Assembly: GCF_001746915.1 (NCBI RefSeq)
Contig: NZ_MJGC01000077.1
Location: 1-64,000 of the forward strand
Direction: 5' to 3'
DNA length: 64,000 nucleotides
From: Desertifilum tharense IPPAS B-1220
GTDB lineage: Bacteria > Cyanobacteriota > Cyanobacteriia > Cyanobacteriales > Desertifilaceae
Made by a program: the position numbers and the translations under genes. The notes beneath the pieces were generated by a model that was given only the letters and a program-made list of their open reading frames with translations, ran no database searches and had not been told where the DNA came from. Below are positions 7,149 to 16,227 of this stretch, piece by piece; within the stretch, counting starts at the first letter, position 1; every line of letters begins with the position of its first letter.

Positions 7149-8534
7149 TTATTTAGGCTTGCTGTATAAATGACACTGACACGCCTCAACTCGTTCAAAT
7201 AAACATAACGCGGCTTGCCATCCTAGCCACGAACCCCAATCTAAAACATCGCAGGCTTTGGGTAAATGTCCTGGGGGTGCAGAGGAAGTAAAAGTTAAGT
7301 CAAAATACGATAACCAATCATTTTGCTTGCGCCATAAATGCTTGCGCTTGCGCCAACCCACTTGTTTGCCATACTTTTCCCAAGTTTCAGGGTTATATTC
7401 CTGGGTTCCTCCTAAGCTGCGATACATTTGAGCTTGGATGGAAAAGCCAAAGCGTCCTTGACTATACTTTACCCAAAGTCGATCGATTGTACGCAGATCG
7501 GCACATGGAAGATTTTGAATATCTCTGATATCAAGCCAACCCATTTGTTCTCTGGCGGTAAGGGCTAACAAACATCTGGCGGTTTCAACATCTGCTTCTT
7601 TCCATTTCTGTGCTTTTAATAACCCTTGTAGCTTGCGATAGTTAATTCTTTTTTCTGAAGCTAGATTTGGCGTAACCGAAAAGGATAGGACAAGTTGATT
7701 TTCTATCGTAGAAACCGATTGAACTTTAGGCAATAGCGATAACCAGTCATCAATAGAAGGAGGGCGCTTGCAAGGTTCTAATTCCATTCCTTGATAAATG
7801 GCTTGCTGTACCGCTTTACTGATTTGAGGATTAATTTGTCCCGGAGGCTGCAAACGCCCATTTAATGCTCTCCAAGGTGCCGGTGTGGGTAGGGTATTGG
7901 TGAGGAGAAAATATAGGGTTGCTGCCAACGCATAAACATCGGTATACTCTCCATATTGCCCGTTAGGTTGAATTTGTTCGGGGGGCGCAAAGCAGGGGGT
8001 ATAAAAGGGAGTCATCTGTTGGGTGACATTGGGGATAAACCCGCGTGCCAACCCAAAATCAATTAATACTGCCTCTTGGGTGTTATGGCGTAAAATGATA
8101 TTGCAGGGCTTGACATCTCGATGCAGCAATCCCTTTTCGGCATGAATAAAGCTTAATGCTTTTCCAATCTGCTGAATATAGTTTAACGCTTCGCCTTCGG
8201 GTAAAATCCCGCGACAACTCACTCGTTTATCTAAATCCTCCCCTGGAACGTATTCCATTGCTAGATAGGGAAGGTAATTTTCTTGGAAAAAGTTATCGAT
8301 TTGCACGATATGAGGATGCTTGCACAGGGCTAAAGCTAGGGCTTCATCGCGAAACTTATCCTGAAATTGCTTAAAATCTCGGTGTTGTAACAGATCGTCC
8401 TTGAGCGTTTTGATGACGATGGGCGTGTTATCGCTCTTTTTTGCCAAGTAGGTAATCCCAAACCCACCGTCTCCGAGCTTTTTGAGAATTGTATAGCGAT
8501 CGCCGAAAAGTTTATAGCCCGGTTGCAAAACCAT
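7149..8534 (-). CDS. Ser/Thr protein kinase fused to a GUN4 domain (paralogue)
   Basis: A 461-residue paralogue of the fusion at 5265-6590. The kinase has GDGGFG at 21-26, IVIKTL with the ATP-binding lysine, HRDVKPCN with intact catalytic Asp and Asn, and DFGLARGF. A linker of about 35 residues leads to the GUN4 domain (INYRKLQGLLKAQKW, LPCADLRTIDRLW, GRFGFSIQAQMY, SAPPGHLP). A basic insert (WRKRKHLWRKQ) lies in the loop before the last strand, and the tail again contains WGSWLGWQAALC. Kinase domains of the two paralogues are very similar; GUN4 halves diverge more, suggesting different ligands. The gene has a matched promoter at 8562-8570. Target and signal are unknown. Confidence 0.92.
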   Translation of the reverse strand: MVLQPGYKLFGDRYTILKKLGDGGFGITYLAKKSDNTPIVIKTLKDDLLQHRDFKQFQDKFRDEALALALCKHPHIVQIDNFFQENYLPYLAMEYVPGEDLDKRVSCRGILPEGEALNYIQQIGKALSFIHAEKGLLHRDVKPCNIILRHNTQEAVLIDFGLARGFIPNVTQQMTPFYTPCFAPPEQIQPNGQYGEYTDVYALAATLYFLLTNTLPTPAPWRALNGRLQPPGQINPQISKAVQQAIYQGMELEPCKRPPSIDDWLSLLPKVQSVSTIENQLVLSFSVTPNLASEKRINYRKLQGLLKAQKWKEADVETARCLLALTAREQMGWLDIRDIQNLPCADLRTIDRLWVKYSQGRFGFSIQAQMYRSLGGTQEYNPETWEKYGKQVGWRKRKHLWRKQNDWLSYFDLTFTSSAPPGHLPKACDVLDWGSWLGWQAALCLFERVEACQCHLYSKPK

Positions 8535-8561
8535 AGCGATCAGTTTAAAACGCTAGTCAGT

Positions 8562-8570
8562 ATTATGCCA
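8562..8570 (-). promoter_or_regulatory. Putative extended -10 element of the second kinase-GUN4 gene
   Basis: On the minus strand TGGCATAAT lies 28 bp before the ATG at 8534. Spacing and leader match those of the other kinase gene (6618-6626), so the promoter was duplicated together with the coding region. Confidence 0.45.
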
Positions 8571-8627
8571 CAACTGGGGGTGTGACACTGCTTGACTTCC
8601 TCGCCCTGACAGGAAAGCGGTTAGCCG

Positions 8628-10016
8628 CTAACCCAATGCTTGGCTCACCAACGCCTCAATCTCCTGATAAGCTGTGGGTAACGCGGCGGTTAACACTTCC
8701 GTTCCCGTATCTGTCACCAAAACGTCATCTTCTATGCGAATTCCGCGCACATCGGCAAATTGGGCAAGGCGTTCCCAATTCACTACTGTTTGATACTTGT
8801 CGCGAAACTCAGGGTTATTCAAAATGGCTGGAACTTGATAAAAACCCGGTTCAATGGTGACTAACATCCCGGCTTGGAGGGGACGATTTAAACGCAGATA
8901 ACCTAAGCCAAAACGGGGACTTCTTTCTCGCCCTTCTGCATATCCGGCTAAATCGCCTAAATCTTCCATATCATGGACATCTAAACCTAACAAATGCCCG
9001 ATACCGTGGGGGAAAAATAGGGCGTGAGCATCCATTTCTACTAAATCTTCCGGTTTGCCTCTCAGGATGCCTAAATTGACTAAACCTTCGGCAATAATTT
9101 GGGCAGCTAAAAGGTGAATCTCTTGATATTCTACCCCCGGTTGCATCTGGGCAATACAAGCATCGTGGGCGGCTAAAACCACTTCGTAAATATCCCGTTG
9201 CGTGGGGGAAAATCGACCGGAAACCGGCCAAGTTCGGGTAATATCAGATGCCCAACCGTTCGGGGTTTCTGCACCCGCATCGGCTAACAGTAAGTCGCCT
9301 GCCTGCAAGGGATGGTGATACGCTTGATTGTGCAAAACCTCGCCATGCACCGTCACAATACTGCCATAGGCGGGTTGCATATTATGGGCGATAAATACCC
9401 CTTCAATGGCGGCGCGAACCTCTGCTTCTCGCTTCGCCTGGGGGGTGGCTTGCATCCCGGCTTGATGCGCTGCAACGCTGACTTGTGCGGCTTGGCGTAA
9501 CTCGGCTAATGCGCCTGCATCGTGGGCTAAACGCAAAGCTGCGATCGCCCTCACTAATTCTAGATCGATCCCCATCGGCGCATCCGAGGGAGCCACCGGA
9601 CGATTGAGCATTTGCGCCTGCATTAAACAAGTGGTGGCATCCTGAAGCCCAATCGTAGCCGATCCGGGGGCGCGATTGAGCAACTCCGATCGCGGATAGG
9701 CCGCATCCGCCCCAATCTGTTCGGCAAGGCGATCGCGATCGGGCGTCTCGCCATGCCATAATGTATTACCGGGCGGCGGATCGTTGATAAACAACTCCAT
9801 CTTTCCCCCTTCCAAGCGAATCGCAGCTTTTTCCAGGGGAAGTCCGGCAAAATAGAGAAAATGGCTGCTTGCCCGAAAGGGAAACGTATTGTGGGGAAAA
9901 TTGCGGGGAATACTGCGACCCGACCAGAGTAGCACGGGAAAATCTACCTTTTCGGCTAACTTGCGGCGGCGATCGCGTAAAGTAGCAGCAAGGGCAGTGA
10001 AATCGTGGGTTTCCAT
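8628..10016 (-). CDS. Aminopeptidase P family Xaa-Pro peptidase (M24B)
   Basis: A 462-residue member of the M24B family that removes N-terminal residues preceding proline, with a dinuclear metal centre, usually manganese. The N-terminal domain has the typical FPVLLWSG..IPRN and FLYFAGL. The catalytic pita-bread domain shows LLADAGAET followed by SDITRTWPVSG (two Asp ligands), the histidine ligand in FFPHGIGHLLGLDVHD, the glutamate in TIEPGFY and the last glutamate in IRIEDDVLV. All five ligands are present, so the enzyme should be active in peptide turnover in the cytoplasm. It is a single gene between the kinase block and DUF4332. Confidence 0.9.
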   Translation of the reverse strand: METHDFTALAATLRDRRRKLAEKVDFPVLLWSGRSIPRNFPHNTFPFRASSHFLYFAGLPLEKAAIRLEGGKMELFINDPPPGNTLWHGETPDRDRLAEQIGADAAYPRSELLNRAPGSATIGLQDATTCLMQAQMLNRPVAPSDAPMGIDLELVRAIAALRLAHDAGALAELRQAAQVSVAAHQAGMQATPQAKREAEVRAAIEGVFIAHNMQPAYGSIVTVHGEVLHNQAYHHPLQAGDLLLADAGAETPNGWASDITRTWPVSGRFSPTQRDIYEVVLAAHDACIAQMQPGVEYQEIHLLAAQIIAEGLVNLGILRGKPEDLVEMDAHALFFPHGIGHLLGLDVHDMEDLGDLAGYAEGRERSPRFGLGYLRLNRPLQAGMLVTIEPGFYQVPAILNNPEFRDKYQTVVNWERLAQFADVRGIRIEDDVLVTDTGTEVLTAALPTAYQEIEALVSQALG

Positions 10017-10140
10017 TCTTCTCCTCTGGGCGCAACCGCAAGCTAACAGATTATTCTCATAATAAGGCCGACCTCTGCAAGACTTCGCTCCTCCGTTAGA
10101 CTAAAGTTATAGATCCAACATTATTTTTAATCTCGTTTTT

Positions 10141-10587
10141 ATGAATCCTCCCCATGCTAAATCTCAGCCCAATTTGCAACCTTGCTATTGGCCAATTCGA
10201 GAATTACCCGGTTTAAGCGATCGCAATCAGATTAGACTGCAAAAATGCGGCATTAACACCACCGAAGACCTCTTAGCAGCCGTCAGCACCCTCGACAAAA
10301 AGCAAGAACTCGCCAGACGCCTGCAAATGCACATTCACCACGTCAACAAATGGCTAGCCCTCGCCGACTTAGCCCGCATCCCCAGCGTCGGCTGTCAATA
10401 CTGCGGCTTGCTACTGCATTCTGGCATCATCTCCGCCGCCCAACTCGCCCAAATGCCCATCCACACCCTACACCAACAAGTCCTCCGCCTCCACGTCGCC
10501 ATGATTCAACGCCGCGACTTATGTCCCCCCATCGACGAAATCGCCCGATGGATTCAACAAGCCAAACTCCTCAACATGGCCCGATAA
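10141..10587 (+). CDS. DUF4332 domain protein
   Basis: A 148-residue protein that I assign to DUF4332. It contains two helix-hairpin-helix-like segments: LPGLSDRNQIRLQKCGINTTEDLL near the N-terminus and LARIPSVGCQYCGLLLHSGIISAAQLAQM in the middle. Such HhH pairs bind nucleic acid in other proteins, but the function of DUF4332 is not established. Two cysteines (CQYC) sit in the second HhH. It lies 155 bp upstream of obgE on the same strand; a low-complexity array separates them, so joint transcription is possible but unproven. Confidence 0.75.
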   Translation: MNPPHAKSQPNLQPCYWPIRELPGLSDRNQIRLQKCGINTTEDLLAAVSTLDKKQELARRLQMHIHHVNKWLALADLARIPSVGCQYCGLLLHSGIISAAQLAQMPIHTLHQQVLRLHVAMIQRRDLCPPIDEIARWIQQAKLLNMAR

Positions 10588-10741
10588 TCCCCACTTCCCC
10601 CTACTCTTTCCCTCTCAACACTGTCTTCCCACTCCGCACTCTTTCCCCCCATCTCCCCACCTCCCCATCCCCCCACCCTCCTTCCCACTCAGCACTCAGC
10701 ACTTTACACTCAGCACTCAGAAACCCACTCAGCACTAAAGT
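10588..10741. repeat. Pyrimidine-rich low-complexity array before obgE
   Basis: Units such as CCCATCTCCCCACCTCCCC and CACTCAGCACTTTACACTCAG fill the gap between DUF4332 and obgE up to the base before the obgE ATG. The repeat therefore provides the obgE leader (CACTCAGCACTAAAGT before ATG), with no recognisable Shine-Dalgarno sequence. Confidence 0.85.
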
Positions 10742-11755
10742 ATGCAGTTTATCGATCAAGTTGAAATTCAAGTCCAAGCCGGAAAAGGAGGCGATGGTAT
10801 CGTCGCCTTTCGTCGGGAAAAATACGTTCCGGCGGGAGGTCCTTCGGGGGGGAATGGTGGAAAAGGCGGTTCTGTCATCTTAGTCGCCACCACCAACCTG
10901 CAAACCCTGCTTGACTTTAAGTATAATCATCGCTTCCAAGCCGAAAACGGACAGCGGGGCGGCCCGAATAATCGCACCGGAGCAAATGGGGGCGATCGCA
11001 TTTTAGAAGTTCCCTGCGGTACCGTGGTATACGATGCCGAAACCGAAGAATTTTTAGGCGATTTAGTCGAACATCAACAAACCCTCACCGTCGCCGCAGG
11101 CGGGAAAGGCGGTTTAGGAAACCAACACTTCCTCAGCAACCGCAACCGCGCCCCCGATTATGCCCTAGAAGGACTCCCAGGGGAAGAACGCTTGCTGCGT
11201 TTAGAACTGAAATTACTCGCAGAAGTGGGCATCATCGGCTTACCCAACGCCGGGAAATCGACCCTAATTTCCGTGCTTTCCGCCGCCAAACCCAAAATCG
11301 CCGACTATCCCTTTACCACCCTCATCCCCAATTTGGGCGTTGTTCGCAAACCCACCGGAGACGGTACCGTATTCGCCGATATCCCCGGTTTAATTGAAGG
11401 GGCGCATTTAGGGGCGGGTTTAGGCCACGATTTCCTCAGACATATCGAACGGACTCGCCTGTTACTCCACTTAATTGATGCGACTAGCGAAGATCCAATC
11501 GCTGATTTTCACACGATTCACGAAGAATTGCGCCTGTACAATCCCGATTTAGCCCAACGGCCGCAAATCCTCGCCTTTAATAAGGTAGATGCCGTTGATG
11601 AGAGTATAGACCTGGAAGCGATCGCCACTCAACTGCGACAACTCACCCAGGCCCCTGTATTCATCATCTCCGCCGTCGCCCGTACCAACCTCGAACCCTT
11701 GTTACAACAAGTCTGGCAAATGCTGGAATCCCCAGTCGCCACTTATTCTAATTGA
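10742..11755 (+). CDS. obgE: GTPase ObgE/CgtA
   Basis: A 337-residue Obg GTPase linked to 50S ribosome assembly and the stringent response. The glycine-rich OBG fold occupies about residues 1-158 (GKGGDGIVAFRREKY, GGPSGGNGGKGG). The G domain shows G1 GLPNAGKST, G2 PFTTLIPNLG, G3 DIPGLIEGA, G4 NKVD and G5 SAVA. It lacks the extra C-terminal OCT domain of some Gram-positive homologues, as is usual in cyanobacteria. The stop overlaps by 8 bp with that of the convergent TPR gene. All G motifs are intact. Confidence 0.97.
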   Translation: MQFIDQVEIQVQAGKGGDGIVAFRREKYVPAGGPSGGNGGKGGSVILVATTNLQTLLDFKYNHRFQAENGQRGGPNNRTGANGGDRILEVPCGTVVYDAETEEFLGDLVEHQQTLTVAAGGKGGLGNQHFLSNRNRAPDYALEGLPGEERLLRLELKLLAEVGIIGLPNAGKSTLISVLSAAKPKIADYPFTTLIPNLGVVRKPTGDGTVFADIPGLIEGAHLGAGLGHDFLRHIERTRLLLHLIDATSEDPIADFHTIHEELRLYNPDLAQRPQILAFNKVDAVDESIDLEAIATQLRQLTQAPVFIISAVARTNLEPLLQQVWQMLESPVATYSN

Positions 11756-12821
11756 GATTAATCAATTGATTGACTAACAGGGCTTCCGCTTGTTTATCGC
11801 CCAAAGTCCGGGCTAAGAGAATTGCTCTTTCGTAAAAACTGCGAGAGGCTCTTAAATTGCGGGCTTGTTGGTAGAGTTGAGCTAGGGAACGGACGGCGAC
11901 TAACTCCGAAGCGCGATCGCCTTGTTCTTGTGCGATCGCCAAACGCCGATCCAACAAGTCTAACGCCCGTTCAAACCGTCCGACCGAGCGATGGGCAACC
12001 ACCAACCCATCAATTGCCCGTTGCAAACCAGCGCGATCGCGGGCTTGATCTGCCAAGCGTAGCGCCGCACCATAGGCCCCAATGGTTTCATCATAATTGC
12101 GATTGCCCCAATAGGCATCGCCAAGATTATTCAGCGTATTAATTTCACCCAGCGCATCGCCACCTCGCCGCCGAAAAGACAGCGCCTCTTCATAGCGTTT
12201 AATCGCCTGATTGAAATCTTGCACGGCCGCCGCCGCTAATCCTAAATTACTTAACGATAGCCCTTGTCCGGCAGTGTGATTAATCCCTCTAGCAATATCA
12301 AGCGCTTCTTGAAACGATTCTTGCGCCGCCTGGATGCTTCCCCGCTGCAACAGCATCGTTCCCACATTATTCAAAGCAAACACTTGACCCTGAAAATCTC
12401 GGTTCGTGCGGGCAATGCCCAAACGTCGCCGCAGCGCGTCCTCAGCCTCTCTAAAACGTCCCAAATTGGCATACGCCAATCCCATATAACCGTAGGCAAT
12501 CCCCATCGAATCTAAGTCACCGATGCGTTGATAAAGATTCAAAGCACTCGACCAAGATTCAATCGCCTTATCTAACGCACCGCTGCGTTCTTGCTGCGAA
12601 CCCAGACGCAAGAGCAAATCGGCTTCTTGGCGCAGATCCACATTGGGGCCAGTACCATTAAATTGACGATCCAGCGTTTGCGCCGCTGCTCGTGTTGGCA
12701 GTCCTAGCGGCAAATATAAGTTAAAAGGAACCAGGAGGAACAAAAGCGCGACTAGACAAACTTTCTTTTTCTGGTTGGCAACAAGTTTAGGAGGCTGGGG
12801 TAAAAAAGAGTAAGCATTCAT
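11748..12821 (-). CDS. Secreted tetratricopeptide-repeat protein
   Basis: A protein of 357 residues with a signal peptide (KKKVCLVALLFLLVPFNLY then a likely cleavage after RAAA) and about seven TPR units (for example LRLGSQQERSGALDKAIESW, LNNVGTMLLQRGSIQAAQE and LNNLGDAYWGNRNYDETIG). The pattern matches cyanobacterial TPR proteins that serve as periplasmic or outer-envelope scaffolds; no enzymatic domain is present. I chose the ATG at 12821: the longer frame to 13046 lies inside the upstream sigma gene and lacks TPR or signal features. It follows the sigma-like gene by 61 bp and is probably in one operon with it. Confidence 0.85.
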   Translation of the reverse strand: MNAYSFLPQPPKLVANQKKKVCLVALLFLLVPFNLYLPLGLPTRAAAQTLDRQFNGTGPNVDLRQEADLLLRLGSQQERSGALDKAIESWSSALNLYQRIGDLDSMGIAYGYMGLAYANLGRFREAEDALRRRLGIARTNRDFQGQVFALNNVGTMLLQRGSIQAAQESFQEALDIARGINHTAGQGLSLSNLGLAAAAVQDFNQAIKRYEEALSFRRRGGDALGEINTLNNLGDAYWGNRNYDETIGAYGAALRLADQARDRAGLQRAIDGLVVAHRSVGRFERALDLLDRRLAIAQEQGDRASELVAVRSLAQLYQQARNLRASRSFYERAILLARTLGDKQAEALLVNQLINLN

Positions 12822-12882
12822 GGCAATTGCAGGCGAATTCTTCTGGGAGGATGCACTTTCTGCTAAGAAAGTGTCAGAGCTA

Positions 12883-13668
12883 TCAACGACCGATCGCGGG
12901 GGTGGAATGAGTTGCAGTCCCGTTAGCAGTCTGGGCGCTATCTTTTCCCAAATAAATCTCTTGAATATCTGCGGGTAAGGCATTTTCCAAGAGTTGGAAC
13001 CCTTCTTGGAGGCGCTGTTTAACGGCGGCGGGAGAAAGCGTTTCACCCTCGGCTTGTAAATAAGCTGAAATCCGCGTTTCGCTCCAGTGGAAGGTTTGTG
13101 ACATCAAAATCATCAGGCGAATTTCTGGGGGCAACTGCTCTAGCGCTTGTTCAAGGTAGCACCACAACGGCGGCGATGCATCTTGTAAAACGTAGTAAAT
13201 CGATTCAACCGGGGGCAACTCCGCATGATTAATACAGTAAGCGGTCATATCAATTAACCAGTTCTGTAAGGTGAGATTGCCCTCTGATACCTCTGCCGTC
13301 TGCTGGCTTTGGGGCGATCCTGCGGTGGCAGCAGGCTTGGCAAATCGTAAGTCTAACCCCCCTAGCTCGTGGTAAATATGACGCCAGGTGAGCGCAAACA
13401 GATAATCTGCTTGGACGGGGGTTCGCGACAGCGTACCGCGATCGTCTCTTGCACTATGGGAGATTAGCGTATAGACAATCGGATAATAGCGGCAAAAAAT
13501 TGCCGTGAAATACCGACCGCACTCTGGATGACGCTGAAAAAGCGTCACGAGTTCCCCATCGCTATGATGAAACAGCGCTTTAATGAGGCTGTGGTTGCAT
13601 TCGGGAAAGTGAGGCAGTTGCACGGGTTTGTTTACAACTTCATCAAAAAGGTCTTGAATGACTCCCAA
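12883..13668 (-). CDS. Divergent sigma-70-like factor
   Basis: A 261-residue protein that appears to be a group 3 or ECF-like sigma factor. The N-terminal half resembles sigma region 2 (LVTLFQRHPECGRYFTAIFCRYY, then YLFALTWRHIYHEL). The C-terminal part resembles region 4: LEQLPPEIRLMILMSQTFHWSETRISAYL, with a helix-turn-helix around AAVKQRLQEGF. A middle insert (PAATAGSPQSQQTAEVSE) is low-complexity. Assignment rests on pattern, not on strong signature motifs. The secreted TPR gene follows within 61 bp and could be its target or its regulator. Confidence 0.6.
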   Translation of the reverse strand: MGVIQDLFDEVVNKPVQLPHFPECNHSLIKALFHHSDGELVTLFQRHPECGRYFTAIFCRYYPIVYTLISHSARDDRGTLSRTPVQADYLFALTWRHIYHELGGLDLRFAKPAATAGSPQSQQTAEVSEGNLTLQNWLIDMTAYCINHAELPPVESIYYVLQDASPPLWCYLEQALEQLPPEIRLMILMSQTFHWSETRISAYLQAEGETLSPAAVKQRLQEGFQLLENALPADIQEIYLGKDSAQTANGTATHSTPAIGR

Positions 13669-13700
13669 TATACTCTGAATTCGGTTTCCCGGCTGCCTTT

Positions 13701-14168
13701 CTAGAGTTCGTGGAAGACATAAACCACTGCGCCGGTGTCGGGGTGGTTATCCATGCCCACATAACCCGCTTTGTACATGGTTTTGAGGGCAGACTCGACT
13801 TCATTAAAGCTGGCTCCGGTATCCATAACCCCTTGAGTGACGGAGATTCTGCCACCTCGAATCGCTGCCGCTTTCACCAGTTTAACAGCCAGTTGATCGC
13901 GAGTGATGTAGGGAGCTGCGATCGCCGCCGGTTCGGTTAGAGGAACGCCTGTGGGTAATAAGCCGTGCTTGGCGCGATATTTCAGATTATGGTCTTCTAC
14001 CATGTCTGAGATCAAAAACAGGTCAACAAATTGACCGATGCCAAAAAATCCCCAGGTAAACAACCACAGAAAGCCGGAGAAGAATTTGCGGTTGTACAGG
14101 CGGTGGAGTCCAGAAGCTCCGAGTAAGCAGCCAAGCCACAGGATATAGGCAATCCTCTTGTCGTTCAT
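13701..14168 (-). CDS. TM2 domain membrane protein
   Basis: A protein of about 155 residues. Two hydrophobic helices joined by a short turn (IAYILWLGCLLGASGLHRLY..FFSGFLWLFTWGFFGIGQFVDL) form the TM2 domain, including the GLHRLYNRKFFSG turn. A soluble C-terminal part of about 80 residues (YITRDQLAVKLVKAAAIRGG) looks like a winged-helix-type fold that is often found with TM2 in cyanobacteria. The function is unknown. ATG at 14168 (MNDKRIAY) matches family N-termini; a start at 14216 would add 16 residues. It lies upstream of the sigma-like gene, 32 bp apart. Confidence 0.8.
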   Translation of the reverse strand: MNDKRIAYILWLGCLLGASGLHRLYNRKFFSGFLWLFTWGFFGIGQFVDLFLISDMVEDHNLKYRAKHGLLPTGVPLTEPAAIAAPYITRDQLAVKLVKAAAIRGGRISVTQGVMDTGASFNEVESALKTMYKAGYVGMDNHPDTGAVVYVFHEL

Positions 14169-14430
14169 TGCGGCTTCATTCGGGGGGGTGAGTGTTTCTC
14201 GCTCTTTAACTATCATGATAATCTTTAGAATCTAGGTTGGACGAGTGTTGAGAAATCCCGCCTAGAGCGGCCTAGAGGGAATTATCCTCAATTAAAAACA
14301 ACAAGGGCGATCGCAAAGTTTACAGAAAATTTTTAAATCTGGAATCCGGCTGAGTTGCCATTTCAACCCCTAAACGCTATCACTTTATTGATGTCAAACG
14401 CATCGTCCTGATGGGGGTAAAAACCAAAAG

Positions 14431-15996
14431 ATGAGACTGTGGAAGTTCCTGGCGATCGCTTGTAGCGTTCCTTTGTCCGGACTGTGGTTTCCTGCTCTAG
14501 TTCTAGCAGAACCTACGCCCGTTCCCGAAACCCTGACGCTTCCTTCTGAAGTTGAGTCTCCTCCTGTTGAAGAATCCCCAGAAACCGAGGATTTGCCCTT
14601 AGAAGATCCGTCAGACACCGTTGCCGATCCGGAAAAAGACGAACGTTTCCAAGCGTTTGCGGAGGCGGATCGGTTATATCGCGAAGGGCAAATTGCGGAA
14701 GCCCAAAAGCTGTATCGTCAGCTTAAAGAACCCTTTTCTCAAGAGATTCTCGCAGAACTGGAAAATCGACCCGTTGCCATTGTCGATGTAGACCAATTAT
14801 CGCCCGCCGGACGAGTGTATTGGCGAGAAGTCCAAGCCGGGTTAGAACAAAACTTAGAAACGCGCATTATGGTTCCGCTTCAACTGTTAGTGGAACAATA
14901 TCCAGAGTTTATTCCCGGTCATCTCAAGTATGCTGAAGTCCTTACCCGTTACAATCGGGCTTCAGAAGCCTTAAAAGTTTTAGAACGGGCAACTCGGCGC
15001 TATCCGGATCGCGTAGACTTACTCAATGCCAAAATTGAGGCGCAAGCAAAAGCCGAAGAGTGGTTAGATGCTTCCTTAGCCGCGCGACAGTTTGCCCTAT
15101 TGTATCCAGAACATCCGCAGGCTGAAGAATTTTCTGCGATCGCCGATACGCACTTAAGGCGGTTTCAGTCGAGTCTGCGAAGTCAACTGCGAGGAAATGC
15201 GATCGCCAACGTCCTCACCGGGATAGCAGGCTATGCTTTAACCGGGAATATTTTCGCCCCCTTGTCAGCCGTAGAAACCACCGTTTTGCTACTGCGCGGA
15301 GAGTCAGCAGTGGGAGATAGCATCACCCACCAACTGCGCCGCGAGTTACCCTTGGTGGAAGATGAAGAAATTCTCGCCTATGTCAACGAAATCGGTGAAA
15401 AGCTGATTCAACAAACCGGGCGCGACTTCAATTATGAGTTCCACATCATCTTAGATGACCGTCTCAATGCCTTTGCGCTACCGGGGGGCAAAATTTTCAT
15501 TAATGCCGGAGCTATTCTTAAAACCAATTCTGAAGCCGAATTAGCAGGTCTTCTCGCTCACGAACTCGCCCACGCGGTTTTATCTCATGGCTTCCAACTC
15601 GCCACCAGCGGCGGCTTAATTGGCAATATTGCCCAATACTTACCCTACGGGGGACTGGCATCTAATTTGCTGGTGTTTAGCTATTCTCGCGAGATGGAAC
15701 GCCAAGCGGACGAACTGGGAACCCGCATTCTCGCCGCATCCGGTTATGCGGCTGATGGAATGCACAATCTCATGCTCACCCTCGATCGCGAAGATACCCC
15801 TTCTCCTCCCGCATGGCTATCCACTCACCCCGACACCCAAGAACGCATCCGCAACCTAGAACGGCAAATTCTCCAAAGCGGCTTGAACCGCTACGCCTAC
15901 GAAGGGGTAGAACGTCATGCAGAAATTCAGGAACGCTTAAAGCCTTTGGTGGAAGCCGAAAATGAGCGCCGGGAACGCCGCCGCAGACGCCGATAA
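14431..15996 (+). CDS. Secreted M48 metalloprotease with TPR region
   Basis: A 521-residue protein resembling BepA-type periplasmic proteases, but with the domain order inverted (TPR-like region first). Residues 1-26 form a signal peptide (cleavage near VLA-EP), followed by an acidic, proline-rich linker. Residues 75-240 contain TPR-like helices (FAEADRLYREGQIAEAQKLY, ALKVLERATRRYPDRVDLLNA). The M48 domain has NAFALPGG near 346-353, HELAH at 377-381 and the third-ligand region REMERQADELG. The C-terminus is strongly basic (ERRERRRRRR). It likely acts in envelope protein quality control. The upstream 214 bp separate it from the divergent TM2 gene. Confidence 0.88.
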   Translation: MRLWKFLAIACSVPLSGLWFPALVLAEPTPVPETLTLPSEVESPPVEESPETEDLPLEDPSDTVADPEKDERFQAFAEADRLYREGQIAEAQKLYRQLKEPFSQEILAELENRPVAIVDVDQLSPAGRVYWREVQAGLEQNLETRIMVPLQLLVEQYPEFIPGHLKYAEVLTRYNRASEALKVLERATRRYPDRVDLLNAKIEAQAKAEEWLDASLAARQFALLYPEHPQAEEFSAIADTHLRRFQSSLRSQLRGNAIANVLTGIAGYALTGNIFAPLSAVETTVLLLRGESAVGDSITHQLRRELPLVEDEEILAYVNEIGEKLIQQTGRDFNYEFHIILDDRLNAFALPGGKIFINAGAILKTNSEAELAGLLAHELAHAVLSHGFQLATSGGLIGNIAQYLPYGGLASNLLVFSYSREMERQADELGTRILAASGYAADGMHNLMLTLDREDTPSPPAWLSTHPDTQERIRNLERQILQSGLNRYAYEGVERHAEIQERLKPLVEAENERRERRRRRR

Positions 15997-16034
15997 ACTG
16001 CTACAGCATTTTTCAGGTTCGTGAACTACACTTT

Positions 16035-16200
16035 CTTCAAAGTCCCCCTTACTAAGCTACCGTGTATACATAAGTCTTCTAGTATTGTTCTACAAAGTTT
16101 TGATCCCCCCTAGCCCCTCTTACCAAAGGGGGGAACCGGAGTTAAAGTCCCCCTTTTTTCTAGCGCAGCGGCGCGTCAGCGCGGGGATTTAGAGGGATCG
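16035..16200. repeat. Composite intergenic repeat
   Basis: Contains typical cyanobacterial intergenic motifs, GATCCCCCCTAGCCCCTC and AAAGTCCCCC, in opposite orientations, able to fold as a long imperfect hairpin (AAGTCCCCCTT .. AAGGGGGGAA). A GC-rich segment CTAGCGCAGCGGCGCGTCAG interrupts the right arm near 16159, which looks like one dispersed repeat inserted inside another. Confidence 0.6.
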
Positions 16201-16227
16201 TGCCGGATCTCATCCAATCAAAAAACG

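Noticed and set aside
12822..13046. Longer N-terminus for the TPR protein
   Set aside because: The extension overlaps the upstream sigma-like gene in another frame and would place the signal peptide inside the protein; ATG at 12821 gives a normal signal peptide.
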